A DNA stretch of 64,000 nt from Ectorhizobium quercum (lineage in GTDB: Bacteria > Pseudomonadota > Alphaproteobacteria > Rhizobiales > Rhizobiaceae): contig NZ_JANFPI010000002.1 of the NCBI RefSeq assembly GCF_026552795.1, positions 682,001-746,000 on the forward strand, given 5' to 3'. Below, in pieces: positions 43,066 to 52,653 of the stretch (positions within the stretch are counted from its first letter, which is position 1; the number at the start of each line of letters is the position of its first letter). Below the pieces are notes generated by a model. It did no database searches, was not told the DNA's origin, and saw only the letters and a list, made by a program, of their open reading frames with translations. The translations under genes were made by a program, and so were the position numbers.

Positions 43066-43986
43066 TCAAGTGATAGAAGGAATGCTGCGATCCTGTCGTC
43101 CCTGATCGTCGACATGAATCTCCCGCACCAGATCGAGCCATGCCCTGGCGGCGCCCGAAAGATAGGCGCCCCGCCTCCAGGCCATCGCCATGATCCATTC
43201 CGTATCCGGCTCGTCGAGCAGGACGTGGCGCACCGCGGGATGGCGCCGTTGCGCCGCGATCATGCGCGGCAGAAAGGCGGTGCCGAGCCCCGCGCCGACG
43301 AGTTCGATCATGAAATCGATCTGGCTGCTGCGCGCGGCAATAGTCGGCTCGAACCCCGCCCGCCGGCTGGCGTCGAGGATGATCCGGTGCAGCGAGAAGC
43401 CGCTGTCGAAGATGATGAAGGGAATGTCCCGGACATCCGTCAGCGACACCGAAGGCCTTGCACAAAGCGGATTGTTGCGCGGCAGAAGCGCGACCAGCGG
43501 CTCGCGGCGGACGGGCTCCCAGTCGAACTCCCGTGACTGCGACAAAAGCGCGCCGGCAAAGTCGAGATCGCCGTTGCGCAGCATTTCCTCCAGCTCTTCG
43601 CTGCCATGCTCGTCGAGCCGGACCTCGATGCCGGGGTAACGCTGGCGGTAGACGGCGAAAAGCGGCGCGAACAGGGTGCTACTGCCGACGGGCGGAAGGC
43701 CGAGGCGCAGGACGCCGCGCTTCAGGCCGCGGATTTCGTCGAGTTCGGCCAGAAGATCGTCCCGGTCGGCAAGCAGCTTCACGCCACGCCGGTAGACGAT
43801 CTCGCCGGCAGCGGTGAGAACGCTGCGATGCCCGATGCGGTCGAGAAGCGGCACGCCGATCTCGTCCTCGAGCTGCTTCACCGCCTTGCTGACCGTGGAC
43901 TGGGTCGCGAACACGGTCTTCGCTGCCCGGGAGAAGCCCCCCTGGCGCACGACTTCGACGAAGGCGCGGAGTGGTCGGAATTCCAT
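43066..43986 (-). CDS. LysR-family regulator flanked by duplicated element
   Basis: 306 residues. Helix-turn-helix LRAFVEVVRQGGFSRAAKTVFATQSTVSKAVKQLEDEIG, then the effector domain with LRLGLPPVGSSTLFAPLF. It is followed on the same strand by the aldo/keto reductase and diverges from the transhydrogenase operon. Near-identical ~42-bp elements stand on both sides in inverted orientation, so it likely controls both neighbours. Confidence 0.92.
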   Translation of the reverse strand: MEFRPLRAFVEVVRQGGFSRAAKTVFATQSTVSKAVKQLEDEIGVPLLDRIGHRSVLTAAGEIVYRRGVKLLADRDDLLAELDEIRGLKRGVLRLGLPPVGSSTLFAPLFAVYRQRYPGIEVRLDEHGSEELEEMLRNGDLDFAGALLSQSREFDWEPVRREPLVALLPRNNPLCARPSVSLTDVRDIPFIIFDSGFSLHRIILDASRRAGFEPTIAARSSQIDFMIELVGAGLGTAFLPRMIAAQRRHPAVRHVLLDEPDTEWIMAMAWRRGAYLSGAARAWLDLVREIHVDDQGRQDRSIPSIT

Positions 43987-44349
43987 TTCAAGTCCATATC
44001 AGAATGAAGAGTAGTCGATCAATTCATTTCTACCATAGAAGGCGGCGGCGTAGGTTAAGTCCGAAGGGATTTCCTCGATGAGCATCTACGCACACTTCAG
44101 GATCGTCCGCCACATCGCCTTGCCGCAGGCCGGTCCCGTTCCGGCGCCCAGGGCGGCTGGCGAGATGCTGTCGCAGCGTCCCGACATTGCTTTCCCGCTC
44201 TCTGTTCCCGAATCGGCCGGCGCCATGACGCCGCCTGGCCATCCCCGCCGCCCGCGGTGGCCACTCCGATCGAAGCTCAACGCCACGAGGCCGACAGGTC
44301 CGCGACGGCGGTCCGCCGGCAGTGGCAGTCATGAAAGGTAGTCAAGCCC
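43987..44349. promoter_or_regulatory. Control region of the transhydrogenase operon
   Basis: 363 bases. The first part holds conserved element copy B (44021-44062). The rest is GC-rich leader. A frame of 87 codons at 44078-44341 begins after GAAGGG and ends 9 bases before pntAA, but its proline/arginine-rich composition resembles noise. It could be a leader peptide, though I see no support beyond position. Confidence 0.5.
44021..44062 (+). promoter_or_regulatory. Conserved element, copy B (faces the transhydrogenase operon)
   Basis: AATTCATTTC, 3 bases, CAT, 10 bases, GGCGTAGGTT, then AAGTCC: the same blocks in the same order and almost the same spacing as copy A at 43012-43053. It lies 35 bases upstream of the LysR start and 288 bases upstream of pntAA. 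Confidence 0.6.
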
Positions 44350-45501
44350 ATGAGCATCACCATAGCCATCCTCAAGGAAAGCAGTCAGGGCGAAAAGCGC
44401 GTGGCGATCGTTCCGGCGGTGGCCTCCCGGCTGACGCGGCTCGGCGCCGTGCTTGCAATGGAGTCCGGAGCGGGCCTCGCCTCGACCTTCGCCGACACGA
44501 CCTATGCCGACACGCGCTTCGAGCCGAAAGCGACGAAGCTGGTGGCCGATGCCGACATCGTGCTCGCCGTCCAGCCGCCGCCGGTTGCCGTGGCCAAGGC
44601 GATGAAGCCCGGCGCGGTGCTGATCTCCTTCGTCTACGGCGCCAATAACCCCGAACTGGTCGCAGCGCTTCAGGAGCGCAAGGTGACGACGCTTGCGATG
44701 GAGCTGATCCCGCGCATCAGCCGCGCCCAGTCGATGGACGCGCTGTCGAGCCAGGCAGCACTTGCCGGCTACTACGCGCCGCTGCTCGGCGCCGTCCACA
44801 TGCCGCGCATCCTGCCGATGATGACCACCGCCGTCGGCTCGCTCAGGGCCGCGAAGGTTCTGGTCATGGGCCTCGGCGTCGCCGGCCTCTCGGCGCTCGC
44901 CACCGCCCACCGCCTCGGCGCCATCACCGAGGGCTACGACGTGCGGCCGGAGACCCGGGAACAGGCCCAGTCGCTCGGCGCCAAGTTCGTCGATACCGGC
45001 GTCGATGCCCGCGGCGAAGGCGGCTATGCTCGCGAACTGACGGCCGAGGAAAAGGCGCGCGTCGAACAGGCGCTGAGCCAGCACATCGCCGAGGCCGACA
45101 TGATCGTCACCACCGCCTCCGTGCCGGGACGCCCGGCGCCGAAGCTGATCGGCGCGGCGCAGATCGCCGCGATGAAACCCGGCTCCGTGATCATCGACCT
45201 CGGCGCCGAGAGCGGCGGCAACTGCGAGGGCACGAAGCCCGGCGAGACGGTGACGGTCGGGCCGGCCACCATCGTCGGCCCGCTGAACGTGCCGTCCGCG
45301 CTCGCCCAGCATGCGAGCGAACTCTATGCCAAGAACCTGCTCAACCTCATCGGGCTGATCGTCAAGGACGGCGCGCTCGCCCTCGATTTCGAGGACGAGG
45401 TGATCGCCGGCGCCACGCTCACCCATGCCGGAGAGATCAGGAACAAAACCGTCCGCGAGAGCATCGAGGCCGCAAAGGCCCCCTCGGCCAAGGACGCATA
45501 A
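44350..45501 (+). CDS. pntAA: NAD(P) transhydrogenase subunit alpha part 1
   Basis: 383 residues; the soluble NAD(H)-binding domain I. ILKESSQGEKRVAIVP (7-22) is the AlaDH/PNT N-terminal signature, and GLGVAGLSALATAHRLG (174-190) the dinucleotide fold. It has no membrane segment, as expected for the alphaproteobacterial three-part enzyme. With PntAB and PntB it uses the proton gradient to reduce NADP+ with NADH. First gene of an operon that reaches poxB at 52584. Confidence 0.95.
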   Translation: MSITIAILKESSQGEKRVAIVPAVASRLTRLGAVLAMESGAGLASTFADTTYADTRFEPKATKLVADADIVLAVQPPPVAVAKAMKPGAVLISFVYGANNPELVAALQERKVTTLAMELIPRISRAQSMDALSSQAALAGYYAPLLGAVHMPRILPMMTTAVGSLRAAKVLVMGLGVAGLSALATAHRLGAITEGYDVRPETREQAQSLGAKFVDTGVDARGEGGYARELTAEEKARVEQALSQHIAEADMIVTTASVPGRPAPKLIGAAQIAAMKPGSVIIDLGAESGGNCEGTKPGETVTVGPATIVGPLNVPSALAQHASELYAKNLLNLIGLIVKDGALALDFEDEVIAGATLTHAGEIRNKTVRESIEAAKAPSAKDA

Positions 45502-45513
45502 GGAGAACCGCAC

Positions 45514-45822
45514 ATGGCAATCGACACATCCATGACCTGGCTCGTCGCCCTCTATATCTTCATGCTCGCGGCCTTCACCGGCTACGAAGTGATCAGCCGG
45601 GTCCCCTCGATCCTCCATACGCCTCTCATGTCGGGGTCGAACTTCATCCACGGCATCGTCGTGGTCGGCGCGCTGCACGCGCTCATCAACGCCACTTCAC
45701 TCTTCGCGCAGGTCGTCGGCTTCCTCGGCGTCGCGCTCGGGGCCGCCAATGCCGCCGGCGGATATGTGGTCACGGACCGCATGCTCGCCATGTTCAAGTC
45801 CAGCGGCGGAAAGAAGGACTGA
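45514..45822 (+). CDS. pntAB: NAD(P) transhydrogenase subunit alpha part 2
   Basis: 102 residues with three to four membrane helices. AGGAG precedes the ATG. The segments MLAAFTGYEVISRVPSILHTPLMSGSNFIHGIV and LGVALGAANAAGGYVVTDRML are highly conserved in this subunit. It forms part of the proton channel together with PntB, which starts 1 base after its stop. Confidence 0.95.
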   Translation: MAIDTSMTWLVALYIFMLAAFTGYEVISRVPSILHTPLMSGSNFIHGIVVVGALHALINATSLFAQVVGFLGVALGAANAAGGYVVTDRMLAMFKSSGGKKD

Positions 45823-45823
45823 C

Positions 45824-47239
45824 ATGTTCGCGCAACACATCATGGGGCTCAGCGGCCTTCTCGCCGCCGCCCTCTTCATCCTCGGCCTGAAACGCATGTC
45901 CTCGCCGGCAACCGCGCTCATCGGCATCGTCCTGGCCGGCATCGGCATGGTGGTCGCGGTTGCGGCCAGCTTCCTGACCATCTTCGACCTGCCCGAAACC
46001 GCCCGCCCCTATCTCACCACCAACCTGACGCTCGCCGCGGTGGCGCTGGTCATCGGCGGCGGCTGGGCCTGGCTGCGCGGCCGCAAGGTGGAAATGACCG
46101 CGATGCCGCAAATGGTCGCACTCTATAACGGCATGGGCGGCGGCGCGGCGGCGGCCGTCGCGGCGGTGGAACTGTCGGCGCGCGGCGCACCGGGCGCCCT
46201 GATCCTCGCCGTGACCGTGGCCGGCGCCCTGATCGGCTCGATCTCGCTCACCGGTTCGATCATCGCCTGGGCGAAGCTCGACGGCAAGATCGACAAGCCG
46301 TGGCGCTTTGGCGGACAGCGGATCGTCAACGGCCTCGTCTTCGCGGCGACGGTCGTGCTCGGCATCGCCGTCATCGTCTTCTTCGACGGCCCGCTTCTGC
46401 CGGTCCTGGCCGTGCTGTTCTTCCTCGGCGCGCTCGCTTTCGGCATCATGATGACGCTGCCGATCGGCGGCGCCGACATGCCGGTGGTGATCTCGCTCTA
46501 CAACGCCTTCACCGGCCTTGCCGTCGGCCTCGAAGGCTATGCGCTCCAGAACCCGGCCCTGATGATCGCCGGCATGGTGGTCGGCTCGGCCGGCACGCTG
46601 CTGACGGTCCTGATGGCGAAGGCGATGAACCGCTCGCTGGCGAACGTGCTGTTCTCGAACTTCGGTGATGCCGCCGCCGGCGGTGCCGGCGAGGTGCAGG
46701 GGCAGATGAAGGCCGCCGATGCGAGCGATGCGGGCATCGCCATGCGCTATGCCTCGAGCGTCATCATCATTCCCGGCTACGGCCTCGCCGTCGCCCAGGC
46801 GCAGCAGAAGCTCTACGAGTTCGTCAAGCTGCTCCAGGCGGCCGGCGTCGACGTCAAGTTCGCGATCCATCCGGTCGCGGGCCGCATGCCGGGCCACATG
46901 AACGTGCTGCTCGCAGAGGCAGGCGTTCCCTACGACATCATCTACGACATGGAGGATATCAACGCAGACTTCGCCAATACCGATGTCGCACTCGTGATCG
47001 GGGCGAACGACGTCGTCAACCCGGCGGCGCGCACCGACAAGACCTCCCCCATCTACGGCATGCCGATCCTCAACGCCGACCAGGCGCATCAGGTCTATGT
47101 CATAAAACGTGGACAGGGAAAGGGGTATTCAGGAGTCGAGAACCTCCTCTTCTACGAGGAGAACTGCAACATGGTCTATGGCGACGCCCAGGCCGTGCTG
47201 ACCCGGATGGTTCAGGCCGTGAAAGATCTTGGGGCCTGA
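45824..47239 (+). CDS. pntB: NAD(P) transhydrogenase subunit beta
   Basis: 471 residues. The N-terminal part has about nine membrane helices. The C-terminal domain III binds NADP(H): VIIIPGYGLAVAQAQ is the fingerprint and the segments HPVAGRMPGHMNVLLAEA and NDVVNPAA complete the site. Starting one base after pntAB implies coupled synthesis. It supplies NADPH and probably serves the reductases encoded around it. Confidence 0.95.
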   Translation: MFAQHIMGLSGLLAAALFILGLKRMSSPATALIGIVLAGIGMVVAVAASFLTIFDLPETARPYLTTNLTLAAVALVIGGGWAWLRGRKVEMTAMPQMVALYNGMGGGAAAAVAAVELSARGAPGALILAVTVAGALIGSISLTGSIIAWAKLDGKIDKPWRFGGQRIVNGLVFAATVVLGIAVIVFFDGPLLPVLAVLFFLGALAFGIMMTLPIGGADMPVVISLYNAFTGLAVGLEGYALQNPALMIAGMVVGSAGTLLTVLMAKAMNRSLANVLFSNFGDAAAGGAGEVQGQMKAADASDAGIAMRYASSVIIIPGYGLAVAQAQQKLYEFVKLLQAAGVDVKFAIHPVAGRMPGHMNVLLAEAGVPYDIIYDMEDINADFANTDVALVIGANDVVNPAARTDKTSPIYGMPILNADQAHQVYVIKRGQGKGYSGVENLLFYEENCNMVYGDAQAVLTRMVQAVKDLGA

Positions 47240-47306
47240 AGACGGGAAATTCGCTGAAACTGACCCATATAGATTTAAGACACACAACCGACGAAAAGAG
47301 AATAAA

Positions 47307-48698
47307 ATGGCTTACGCAACCATCAATCCCTACACGGGCGAAACCATCAAGACCTTCCCGGACGCCACGGACGCGGAGGTGCGTGACGCAATCGACAAGG
47401 CGCACAACGCCTTTGTGGCATGGAAGGAAACCTCCTTCGCGATGCGCGCCGGCATCCTCCAGAAGGCGGCCGATATCCTGCGCCGCGACAGCGATGCCTA
47501 TGCCAAGCTGCTGACGCTGGAAATGGGCAAGATCTTCGCCGAGGCGAAGGCCGAGGTCGAGCTTTCGGCAAAGATCTTCGAATATTACGTGCGCAACGCC
47601 GAGGAATTGCTCAAGCCCGAAAAACTGCCGGTCCTAGATCCGGCCGAGGGCGAGGCCATCCTCGTCCATGAACCGCTCGGCGTGCTGCTGGCCATCGAGC
47701 CGTGGAACTTCCCCTACTACCAGATCGCCCGCATCCTCGCGCCGCAGCTTTCGGCCGGCAACACGCTGCTGCTCAAGCACGCTTCCAACGTGCCGCAGAG
47801 CGCCGCGGCCTTCGAAAAGCTGATGAAGGAAGCCGGGCTGCCGGAAGGCGCCTTCAGGAACCTTTACGCCACGCGCTCGCAGGTCGAGCTGATCATCAAC
47901 GATGATCGCGTCCACGGCGTCGCGCTGACCGGTTCCGAAGCTGCGGGCGCCATCGTCGCCGCACAGGCCGGCAAGGCGCTCAAGAAGTCGACGATGGAAC
48001 TCGGCGGTGCCGACGCCTTCGTGATCCTCGCCGACGCCGACCTCGAAAAGACGACGAAATGGGCCGTCTTCGGCCGACATTGGAATGGTGGCCAGGTCTG
48101 CTGCTCATCCAAGCGCATGATCATCGTCGATGAAGTCTACGACCGGTTCCTCGAAAGCTACAGGAAGGGCGTTGCGGGCCTTGTCGCCGGCGATCCCTTC
48201 GATCCGAAGACGACGCTCGCGCCCCTTTCGTCGCAGCAGGCCGCCGACGACGTGAAGGAGCAGATCCGCGAGGCTGTGAAACTCGGTGCGAAGGCCGAGG
48301 AAGTCGGACCGAAGGTGCCGAACCAGGGCGCCTTCGTGCAGCCGACGATCCTCACGGACGTGGCCGAGGACAATCCCGCCCGCTACTGGGAATTCTTCGG
48401 CCCGGTCTCCATGCTGTTCAGGGCGAAGGACGAGGACGACGCGGTGCGCATCGCCAACGATTCGCCCTTCGGGCTCGGCGGATCGGTCTTCACCTCCGAC
48501 ACCGCCCACGGCGCGGAAGTCGCGAAGAAGATCTCCACCGGCATGGTCTTCGTCAACCACCCGACAAAGGTCGAGGCGGACCTTCCCTTCGGCGGCATCC
48601 GCCGTTCTGGCTACGGCCGTGAACTGATCGGGCTCGGCCTCAAGGAGTTCGTCAACCACAAGCTCATCGACGTCGTCGACATCGACGCGCATTTCTGA
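47307..48698 (+). CDS. NAD(P)-dependent aldehyde dehydrogenase (succinate-semialdehyde DH-like)
   Basis: 463 residues. The start at 47307 gives [12 protein letters not shown], the family opening; AAAAGAG lies upstream. Catalytic residues: N134 in EPWNFPYY, E231 in MELGGADAF and C265 in [10 protein letters not shown]. The length and the PWNFP type fit the GabD/YneI-like group of succinate-semialdehyde dehydrogenases, though other aldehydes are possible. It is 67 bases after pntB in the same operon and may link aldehyde oxidation to the pyridine-nucleotide pool. Confidence 0.9.
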   Translation: MAYATINPYTGETIKTFPDATDAEVRDAIDKAHNAFVAWKETSFAMRAGILQKAADILRRDSDAYAKLLTLEMGKIFAEAKAEVELSAKIFEYYVRNAEELLKPEKLPVLDPAEGEAILVHEPLGVLLAIEPWNFPYYQIARILAPQLSAGNTLLLKHASNVPQSAAAFEKLMKEAGLPEGAFRNLYATRSQVELIINDDRVHGVALTGSEAAGAIVAAQAGKALKKSTMELGGADAFVILADADLEKTTKWAVFGRHWNGGQVCCSSKRMIIVDEVYDRFLESYRKGVAGLVAGDPFDPKTTLAPLSSQQAADDVKEQIREAVKLGAKAEEVGPKVPNQGAFVQPTILTDVAEDNPARYWEFFGPVSMLFRAKDEDDAVRIANDSPFGLGGSVFTSDTAHGAEVAKKISTGMVFVNHPTKVEADLPFGGIRRSGYGRELIGLGLKEFVNHKLIDVVDIDAHF

Positions 48699-48712
48699 GC
48701 CCGTCCTGACAT

Positions 48713-48736
48713 CCTTCGGCGGGAAACCGCCGAAGG
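48713..48736 (+). terminator. Hairpin between ALDH and SDR genes
   Basis: CCTTCGGCGG-GAAA-CCGCCGAAGG is a perfect 10-bp stem closed by a stable GNRA tetraloop, 14 bases after the ALDH stop. There is no T-run. It lies within the operon and probably acts as an mRNA stabiliser or partial terminator. Confidence 0.55.
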
Positions 48737-48792
48737 ACCCCGTATCGGTCCGGCTTCGGTCGGACGAAAACAGACTTTCAAGGAGTACGATC

Positions 48793-49572
48793 ATGTCAGT
48801 GAACGGAAAAGCGATATTGGTGACGGGTGCCGGTCAGGGCATCGGCAGGGGCATTGCGCTCAGGCTGGCGAAGGACGGGGCGAAACTCGCGCTCGTCGAC
48901 GTCAAGGCCGACAAGTTGGGGGACGTCCGCAAGGAGGTCGAGGCGCTGGGAAGCAAGGCGACGACCTTCGTGGCCGACGTCAGCAAGCGCGACGATGTCT
49001 ATGCGGCCATCGACCACACCGAGAGGGAACTCGGCGGTTTCGACGTCATCGTCAATAATGCCGGCATCGCCCAGGTCAAGCCGCTGGCGGACGTCGTGCC
49101 GGAGGATCTGGAACGCATCTTCCGCATCAATGTCGACGGCGTGGTCTGGGGCATCCAGGCGGCGGCGAAGAAATTTCAGGACCGCAAGCAGAAGGGCAAG
49201 ATCATCAATGCCTCCTCGATTGCCGGCCATGACGGCTTCGCCCTGCTCGGCGTCTATTCGGCCACCAAGTTCGCCGTGCGTGCGCTGACGCAGGCCGCCG
49301 CCAAGGAATACGCCAGCCACGGCATTACCGTGAACGCCTATTGCCCCGGCATCGTCGGCACCGACATGTGGGTTGAGATCGACGAGCGCTTCGCCGAAAT
49401 CACCGGTGCTCCGAAGGGCGAGACCTACAAGAAATATGTCGAGGGCATCGCGCTCGGACGCGCCCAGACGCCGGAGGACGTGGCGGCCCTCGTCGCCTTC
49501 CTCGCCAGCGACGATTCCGACTACATCACCGGCCAGGCCATCCTGACCGACGGCGGCATCGTCTACCGCTGA
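48793..49572 (+). CDS. SDR, acetoin/diacetyl reductase-like (BudC type)
   Basis: 259 residues. Cofactor motif [19 protein letters not shown] in [11 protein letters not shown], active-site Ser and Tyr-x-x-x-Lys in [10 protein letters not shown] and YSATKFA, and the C-terminal [17 protein letters not shown] typical of acetoin reductases that interconvert diacetyl, acetoin and butanediol. AAGGAG precedes the ATG. Downstream in the operon is pyruvate oxidase, so disposal of pyruvate-derived carbonyls is a plausible theme. Confidence 0.88.
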   Translation: MSVNGKAILVTGAGQGIGRGIALRLAKDGAKLALVDVKADKLGDVRKEVEALGSKATTFVADVSKRDDVYAAIDHTERELGGFDVIVNNAGIAQVKPLADVVPEDLERIFRINVDGVVWGIQAAAKKFQDRKQKGKIINASSIAGHDGFALLGVYSATKFAVRALTQAAAKEYASHGITVNAYCPGIVGTDMWVEIDERFAEITGAPKGETYKKYVEGIALGRAQTPEDVAALVAFLASDDSDYITGQAILTDGGIVYR

Positions 49573-49592
49573 CAGCCGATACGGAGGTTCCG

Positions 49593-50576
49593 ATGCACGC
49601 AATGGTTCTCAATGCGATCGGCACTCCGCTCGTCTGGACCGAGCTTCCCGACCGGAAGCCCGGTCCCGGCGAAATCCGCGTGAAGATTTCCGCCTGCGGC
49701 GTCTGCCGCACCGACCTGCATGTGGTCGACGGCGAACTCCCCGATCCCCGGGTTCCGATCATCCCCGGCCATGAGATCGTCGGCCGTGTCGATGCGCTGG
49801 GCGAAGGCGTCGACGGTTTGCGGCTCGGCGAGCGCGTCGGCGTTCCCTGGCTCGGCCACACCTGCGGCGTCTGCCCCTATTGCCGCAGCGACCACGAAAA
49901 CCTTTGCGACGCGCCGCAGTTCACCGGCTACAGCCGCGACGGCGGCTATGCGACCGCCGTGATCGCCGACGCCCGCTTCGCCTTTCCGCTCGGCGAGGAT
50001 GGCGACGACATCGCCCTGGCGCCGCTGCTGTGCGCCGGCCTCATCGGCTGGCGCTCGCTTGTCATGGCGGGCGAGGCGAAACGGCTCGGGCTCTACGGCT
50101 TCGGCGCCGCCGCCCATATCATCGCGCAGGTCGCGCGCTGGCAGGGGCGTTCCGTCTACGCCTTCACCCGCGCCGGCGACACCGCCACGCAGGATTTCGC
50201 CCGGCAGCTGGGCGCCGTCTGGGCCGGTGCGTCCGAAGACGCCCCGCCGGAGCCGCTCGACGCGGCCATCATCTTCGCGCCGGTGGGCAGCCTCGTCCCG
50301 GCAGCGCTGAAAGCCGTCCGCAAAGGCGGACGGGTCGTCTGCGCCGGCATCCACATGAGCGATATACCGAGCTTTCCCTATGCGTCGCTCTGGGAGGAGC
50401 GCCAGATCGTCTCCGTCGCCAACCTCACGCGGCAGGACGGCATCGACTTCCTCGGCCTGGCGCCGAAGATCGGCATCGTCACCCAGACGACGCCCTATCC
50501 GCTGCGCGAGGCCAACCGGGCACTCGACGACCTGCGCGCCGGCCGCTTCGAGGGCGCCGCCGTGCTCGTTCCCTGA
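49593..50576 (+). CDS. Zinc-dependent alcohol dehydrogenase (AdhA-like)
   Basis: 327 residues. Catalytic zinc ligands in CGVCRTDLHVVDGEL and PGHEIVG, and four structural-zinc cysteines in CGVCPYCRSDHENLC. The cofactor fold is LGLYGFGAAAHIIAQVA. The group includes the AdhA-like enzymes that act on short primary alcohols and aldehydes. GGAGG lies upstream. It starts 20 bases after the SDR gene and is part of the redox operon. Confidence 0.92.
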   Translation: MHAMVLNAIGTPLVWTELPDRKPGPGEIRVKISACGVCRTDLHVVDGELPDPRVPIIPGHEIVGRVDALGEGVDGLRLGERVGVPWLGHTCGVCPYCRSDHENLCDAPQFTGYSRDGGYATAVIADARFAFPLGEDGDDIALAPLLCAGLIGWRSLVMAGEAKRLGLYGFGAAAHIIAQVARWQGRSVYAFTRAGDTATQDFARQLGAVWAGASEDAPPEPLDAAIIFAPVGSLVPAALKAVRKGGRVVCAGIHMSDIPSFPYASLWEERQIVSVANLTRQDGIDFLGLAPKIGIVTQTTPYPLREANRALDDLRAGRFEGAAVLVP

Positions 50577-50605
50577 TGGACGACAAATGGCAAGGAGACG
50601 TTCCC

Positions 50606-50833
50606 ATGCAGCCAGAACGACTGAAGGCCCTGGAAAAGGCGATCTCGGCCCTTGCGCCCGGGGAGTTTCACTTTCCCGAAATCTATGGGCCGGACTGGAA
50701 CGAACTTTACGTCGGTGACAAGGTAAAGCTCGGCCGCGAATTCATGACCCTCGTGCGCAAGGGATATTTTGCGCAAGTGACGGACACGGGAAAAAAGAAG
50801 GCCGGCGGACGCGTCTATCTCAAAGCCCGGTGA
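50606..50833 (+). CDS. Small DUF1413-like protein
   Basis: 75 residues. AAGGAG is 8 bases before the ATG at 50606; an in-frame ATG at 50576 overlaps the previous stop (TGATG) but has no good site. The chain ([33 protein letters not shown]) matches the small single-domain DUF1413 pattern: a short helix, then a strand-rich GDKVKLGR segment. Function unknown. The operon position between ADH and poxB suggests a linked accessory or DNA/RNA-binding role. Confidence 0.8.
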   Translation: MQPERLKALEKAISALAPGEFHFPEIYGPDWNELYVGDKVKLGREFMTLVRKGYFAQVTDTGKKKAGGRVYLKAR

Positions 50834-50856
50834 AGGGCGAAGAAAGGACAACGACC

Positions 50857-52584
50857 ATGCCAACCAGAACGATTGCCGATTTTCTCGCCGCGACGCTTGC
50901 CGAAGTCGGCGTCGAGCGCATCTGGGGCGTGACGGGCGATAGCCTGAATGGCCTCAACGACAGCCTGCGCCGGCTCGACAGCATCCGCTGGATGCATACC
51001 CGCCACGAGGAGGTCGCCGCCTTCGCCGCCGGCGGCGAGGCGGCCGTCACCGGAAAGCTGGCCGTTTGCGCCGGAAGCTGCGGGCCGGGCAATCTCCATC
51101 TCATCAACGGGCTCTACGATTGCCACCGCAACCACGTGCCCGTGCTGGCCATCGCCGCCCATATCCCCTCCTCGGAGATCGGCCTGAATTACTTTCAGGA
51201 GACGCACCCGCAGGAACTGTTCCGCGAGTGCAGTCACTATGTCGAACTCGTCTCCAGTCCAGAGCAATTCCCCCGCGTGCTGGAAACCGCCATCCGCACC
51301 GCCATCGGCAAGCAGGGCGTCTCCGTCATCGTGCTTCCGGGCGATGTCGCGCTGAAATCCGTGCCGGACGGCGCGCGGGTCGACCTCTCCATTCCAAAGC
51401 CGCCGACCGTCACCCCGGCAGCCGGGGACATCGACCGGCTGGCCGCGCTGCTCAACGCCTCCGGCGCCGTGACACTTCTGTGCGGCAGCGGCTGCGCCGA
51501 CGCCCATGACGAGGTGGTGGCCCTGGCCGACACGCTGGGCGCGCCGGTGGTACATGCCCTGCGCGGCAAGGAACACATCGAATGGGACAATCCCTTCGAT
51601 GTCGGCATGACCGGGCTGATCGGCTTCTCCTCGGGCTACCATGCGATGCTGAACTGCGACACGCTGGTCATGCTGGGCACCGACTTTCCCTATCGCAATT
51701 TCTACCCCGAAAAGGCCCGTATCGTGCAGATCGACATTCGCCCGGAGGCCATCGGCAGGCGCCTGCCGGTCGATATCGGGCTCATCGGGGACGTCAAGTC
51801 GACCATCGCCGCCGTCCTGCCACGGCTCGGCAGGCGCTCCGACCGGACGTTTCTCGACGGCGCCAGGGCCGATTATGCGGATGCCCGCGCCGGGCTGGAT
51901 GATCTCGCCCAGCCCAAGGCCGGCGATACGCGCATTCACGCGCAGCATCTTGCCCGTCTTCTCAGCGAACTGGCCGATGACGACGCCGTCTTCACCGCCG
52001 ATGTCGGCACGCCTACCGTCTGGGCGGCGCGCTATCTGAAGACCAACGGCAAGCGCCGCCTGATCGGCTCGTTCAACCACGGCTCGATGGCGAACGCCAT
52101 GCCGCAGGCCATCGGCGCGCAGGCCGCCTTTCCCGGACGGCAGGTGATCTCGTTGTCGGGCGACGGCGGCTTCGCCATGCTGATGGGGGACGTGTTGTCG
52201 CTGAAGCAGCTCGACCTGCCGGTGAAGATCGTCATCTTCAACAACGGCTCGCTCGGCTTCGTCGCTATGGAGATGAAGACGGCCGGCTATCTCGACACCG
52301 GCACCGATCTCGACAATCCGGATTTCGCGGCGATGGCCGAGGCGATCGGCATTCGCGGCATCCGGGTCGAGGACCCGGCCGCACTCGAGGAGGGCGTCAG
52401 GGCGGCGCTCGCCCATGACGGGCCGGTTCTGCTCGATGTCGTCACCGCCAAGCAGGAACTCGTCATGCCGCCGAAGATCCAGCTCGAACAGGCCAAGGGC
52501 TTCAGCCTGTTCCTCCTGAAGGCGATCATCAGCGGCCGGGGCGACGAGGTGATCGAGCTGGCACGGACGAACCTGCGCGGTTGA
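50857..52584 (+). CDS. poxB: Pyruvate dehydrogenase (quinone), pyruvate oxidase
   Basis: 575 residues, nearly the length of E. coli PoxB (572). Highly similar blocks include [46 protein letters not shown] and [16 protein letters not shown]. The thiamine pyrophosphate motif is GDGGFAMLM ending in NN, and the FAD domain is in the middle. The C-terminal helix [18 protein letters not shown] matches the lipid-activated membrane-binding tail. It oxidises pyruvate to acetate and CO2 and reduces ubiquinone. AAAGGA precedes the ATG at 50857; a GTG at 50830 is less likely. Last gene of the redox operon. Confidence 0.95.
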   Translation: MPTRTIADFLAATLAEVGVERIWGVTGDSLNGLNDSLRRLDSIRWMHTRHEEVAAFAAGGEAAVTGKLAVCAGSCGPGNLHLINGLYDCHRNHVPVLAIAAHIPSSEIGLNYFQETHPQELFRECSHYVELVSSPEQFPRVLETAIRTAIGKQGVSVIVLPGDVALKSVPDGARVDLSIPKPPTVTPAAGDIDRLAALLNASGAVTLLCGSGCADAHDEVVALADTLGAPVVHALRGKEHIEWDNPFDVGMTGLIGFSSGYHAMLNCDTLVMLGTDFPYRNFYPEKARIVQIDIRPEAIGRRLPVDIGLIGDVKSTIAAVLPRLGRRSDRTFLDGARADYADARAGLDDLAQPKAGDTRIHAQHLARLLSELADDDAVFTADVGTPTVWAARYLKTNGKRRLIGSFNHGSMANAMPQAIGAQAAFPGRQVISLSGDGGFAMLMGDVLSLKQLDLPVKIVIFNNGSLGFVAMEMKTAGYLDTGTDLDNPDFAAMAEAIGIRGIRVEDPAALEEGVRAALAHDGPVLLDVVTAKQELVMPPKIQLEQAKGFSLFLLKAIISGRGDEVIELARTNLRG

Positions 52585-52587
52585 TCA

Positions 52588-52616
52588 GGTCGTCGCACCG
52601 CCCGCGCGCGACGACC
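52588..52616 (+). terminator. Hairpin ending the redox operon
   Basis: GGTCGTCGC-N11-GCGACGACC is a perfect 9-bp stem, 3 bases after the poxB stop and before a convergent gene. No T-run is present. Confidence 0.6.
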
Positions 52617-52653
52617 AGCCCGAAACATTCCGGCCGACGGGCCCCGATCTTCA

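Noticed and set aside
43040-43075. FNR/FixK-type box near TTCGATCAAG
   Set aside because: Only one half resembles the TTGAT-N4-ATCAA consensus; the second half is absent, so anaerobic control is not supported here.
44078-44341. An 87-codon frame after GAAGGG directly before pntAA
   Set aside because: The predicted chain is rich in Pro and Arg and resembles no protein; in GC-rich DNA such frames are common. A leader-peptide role is possible but unsupported.
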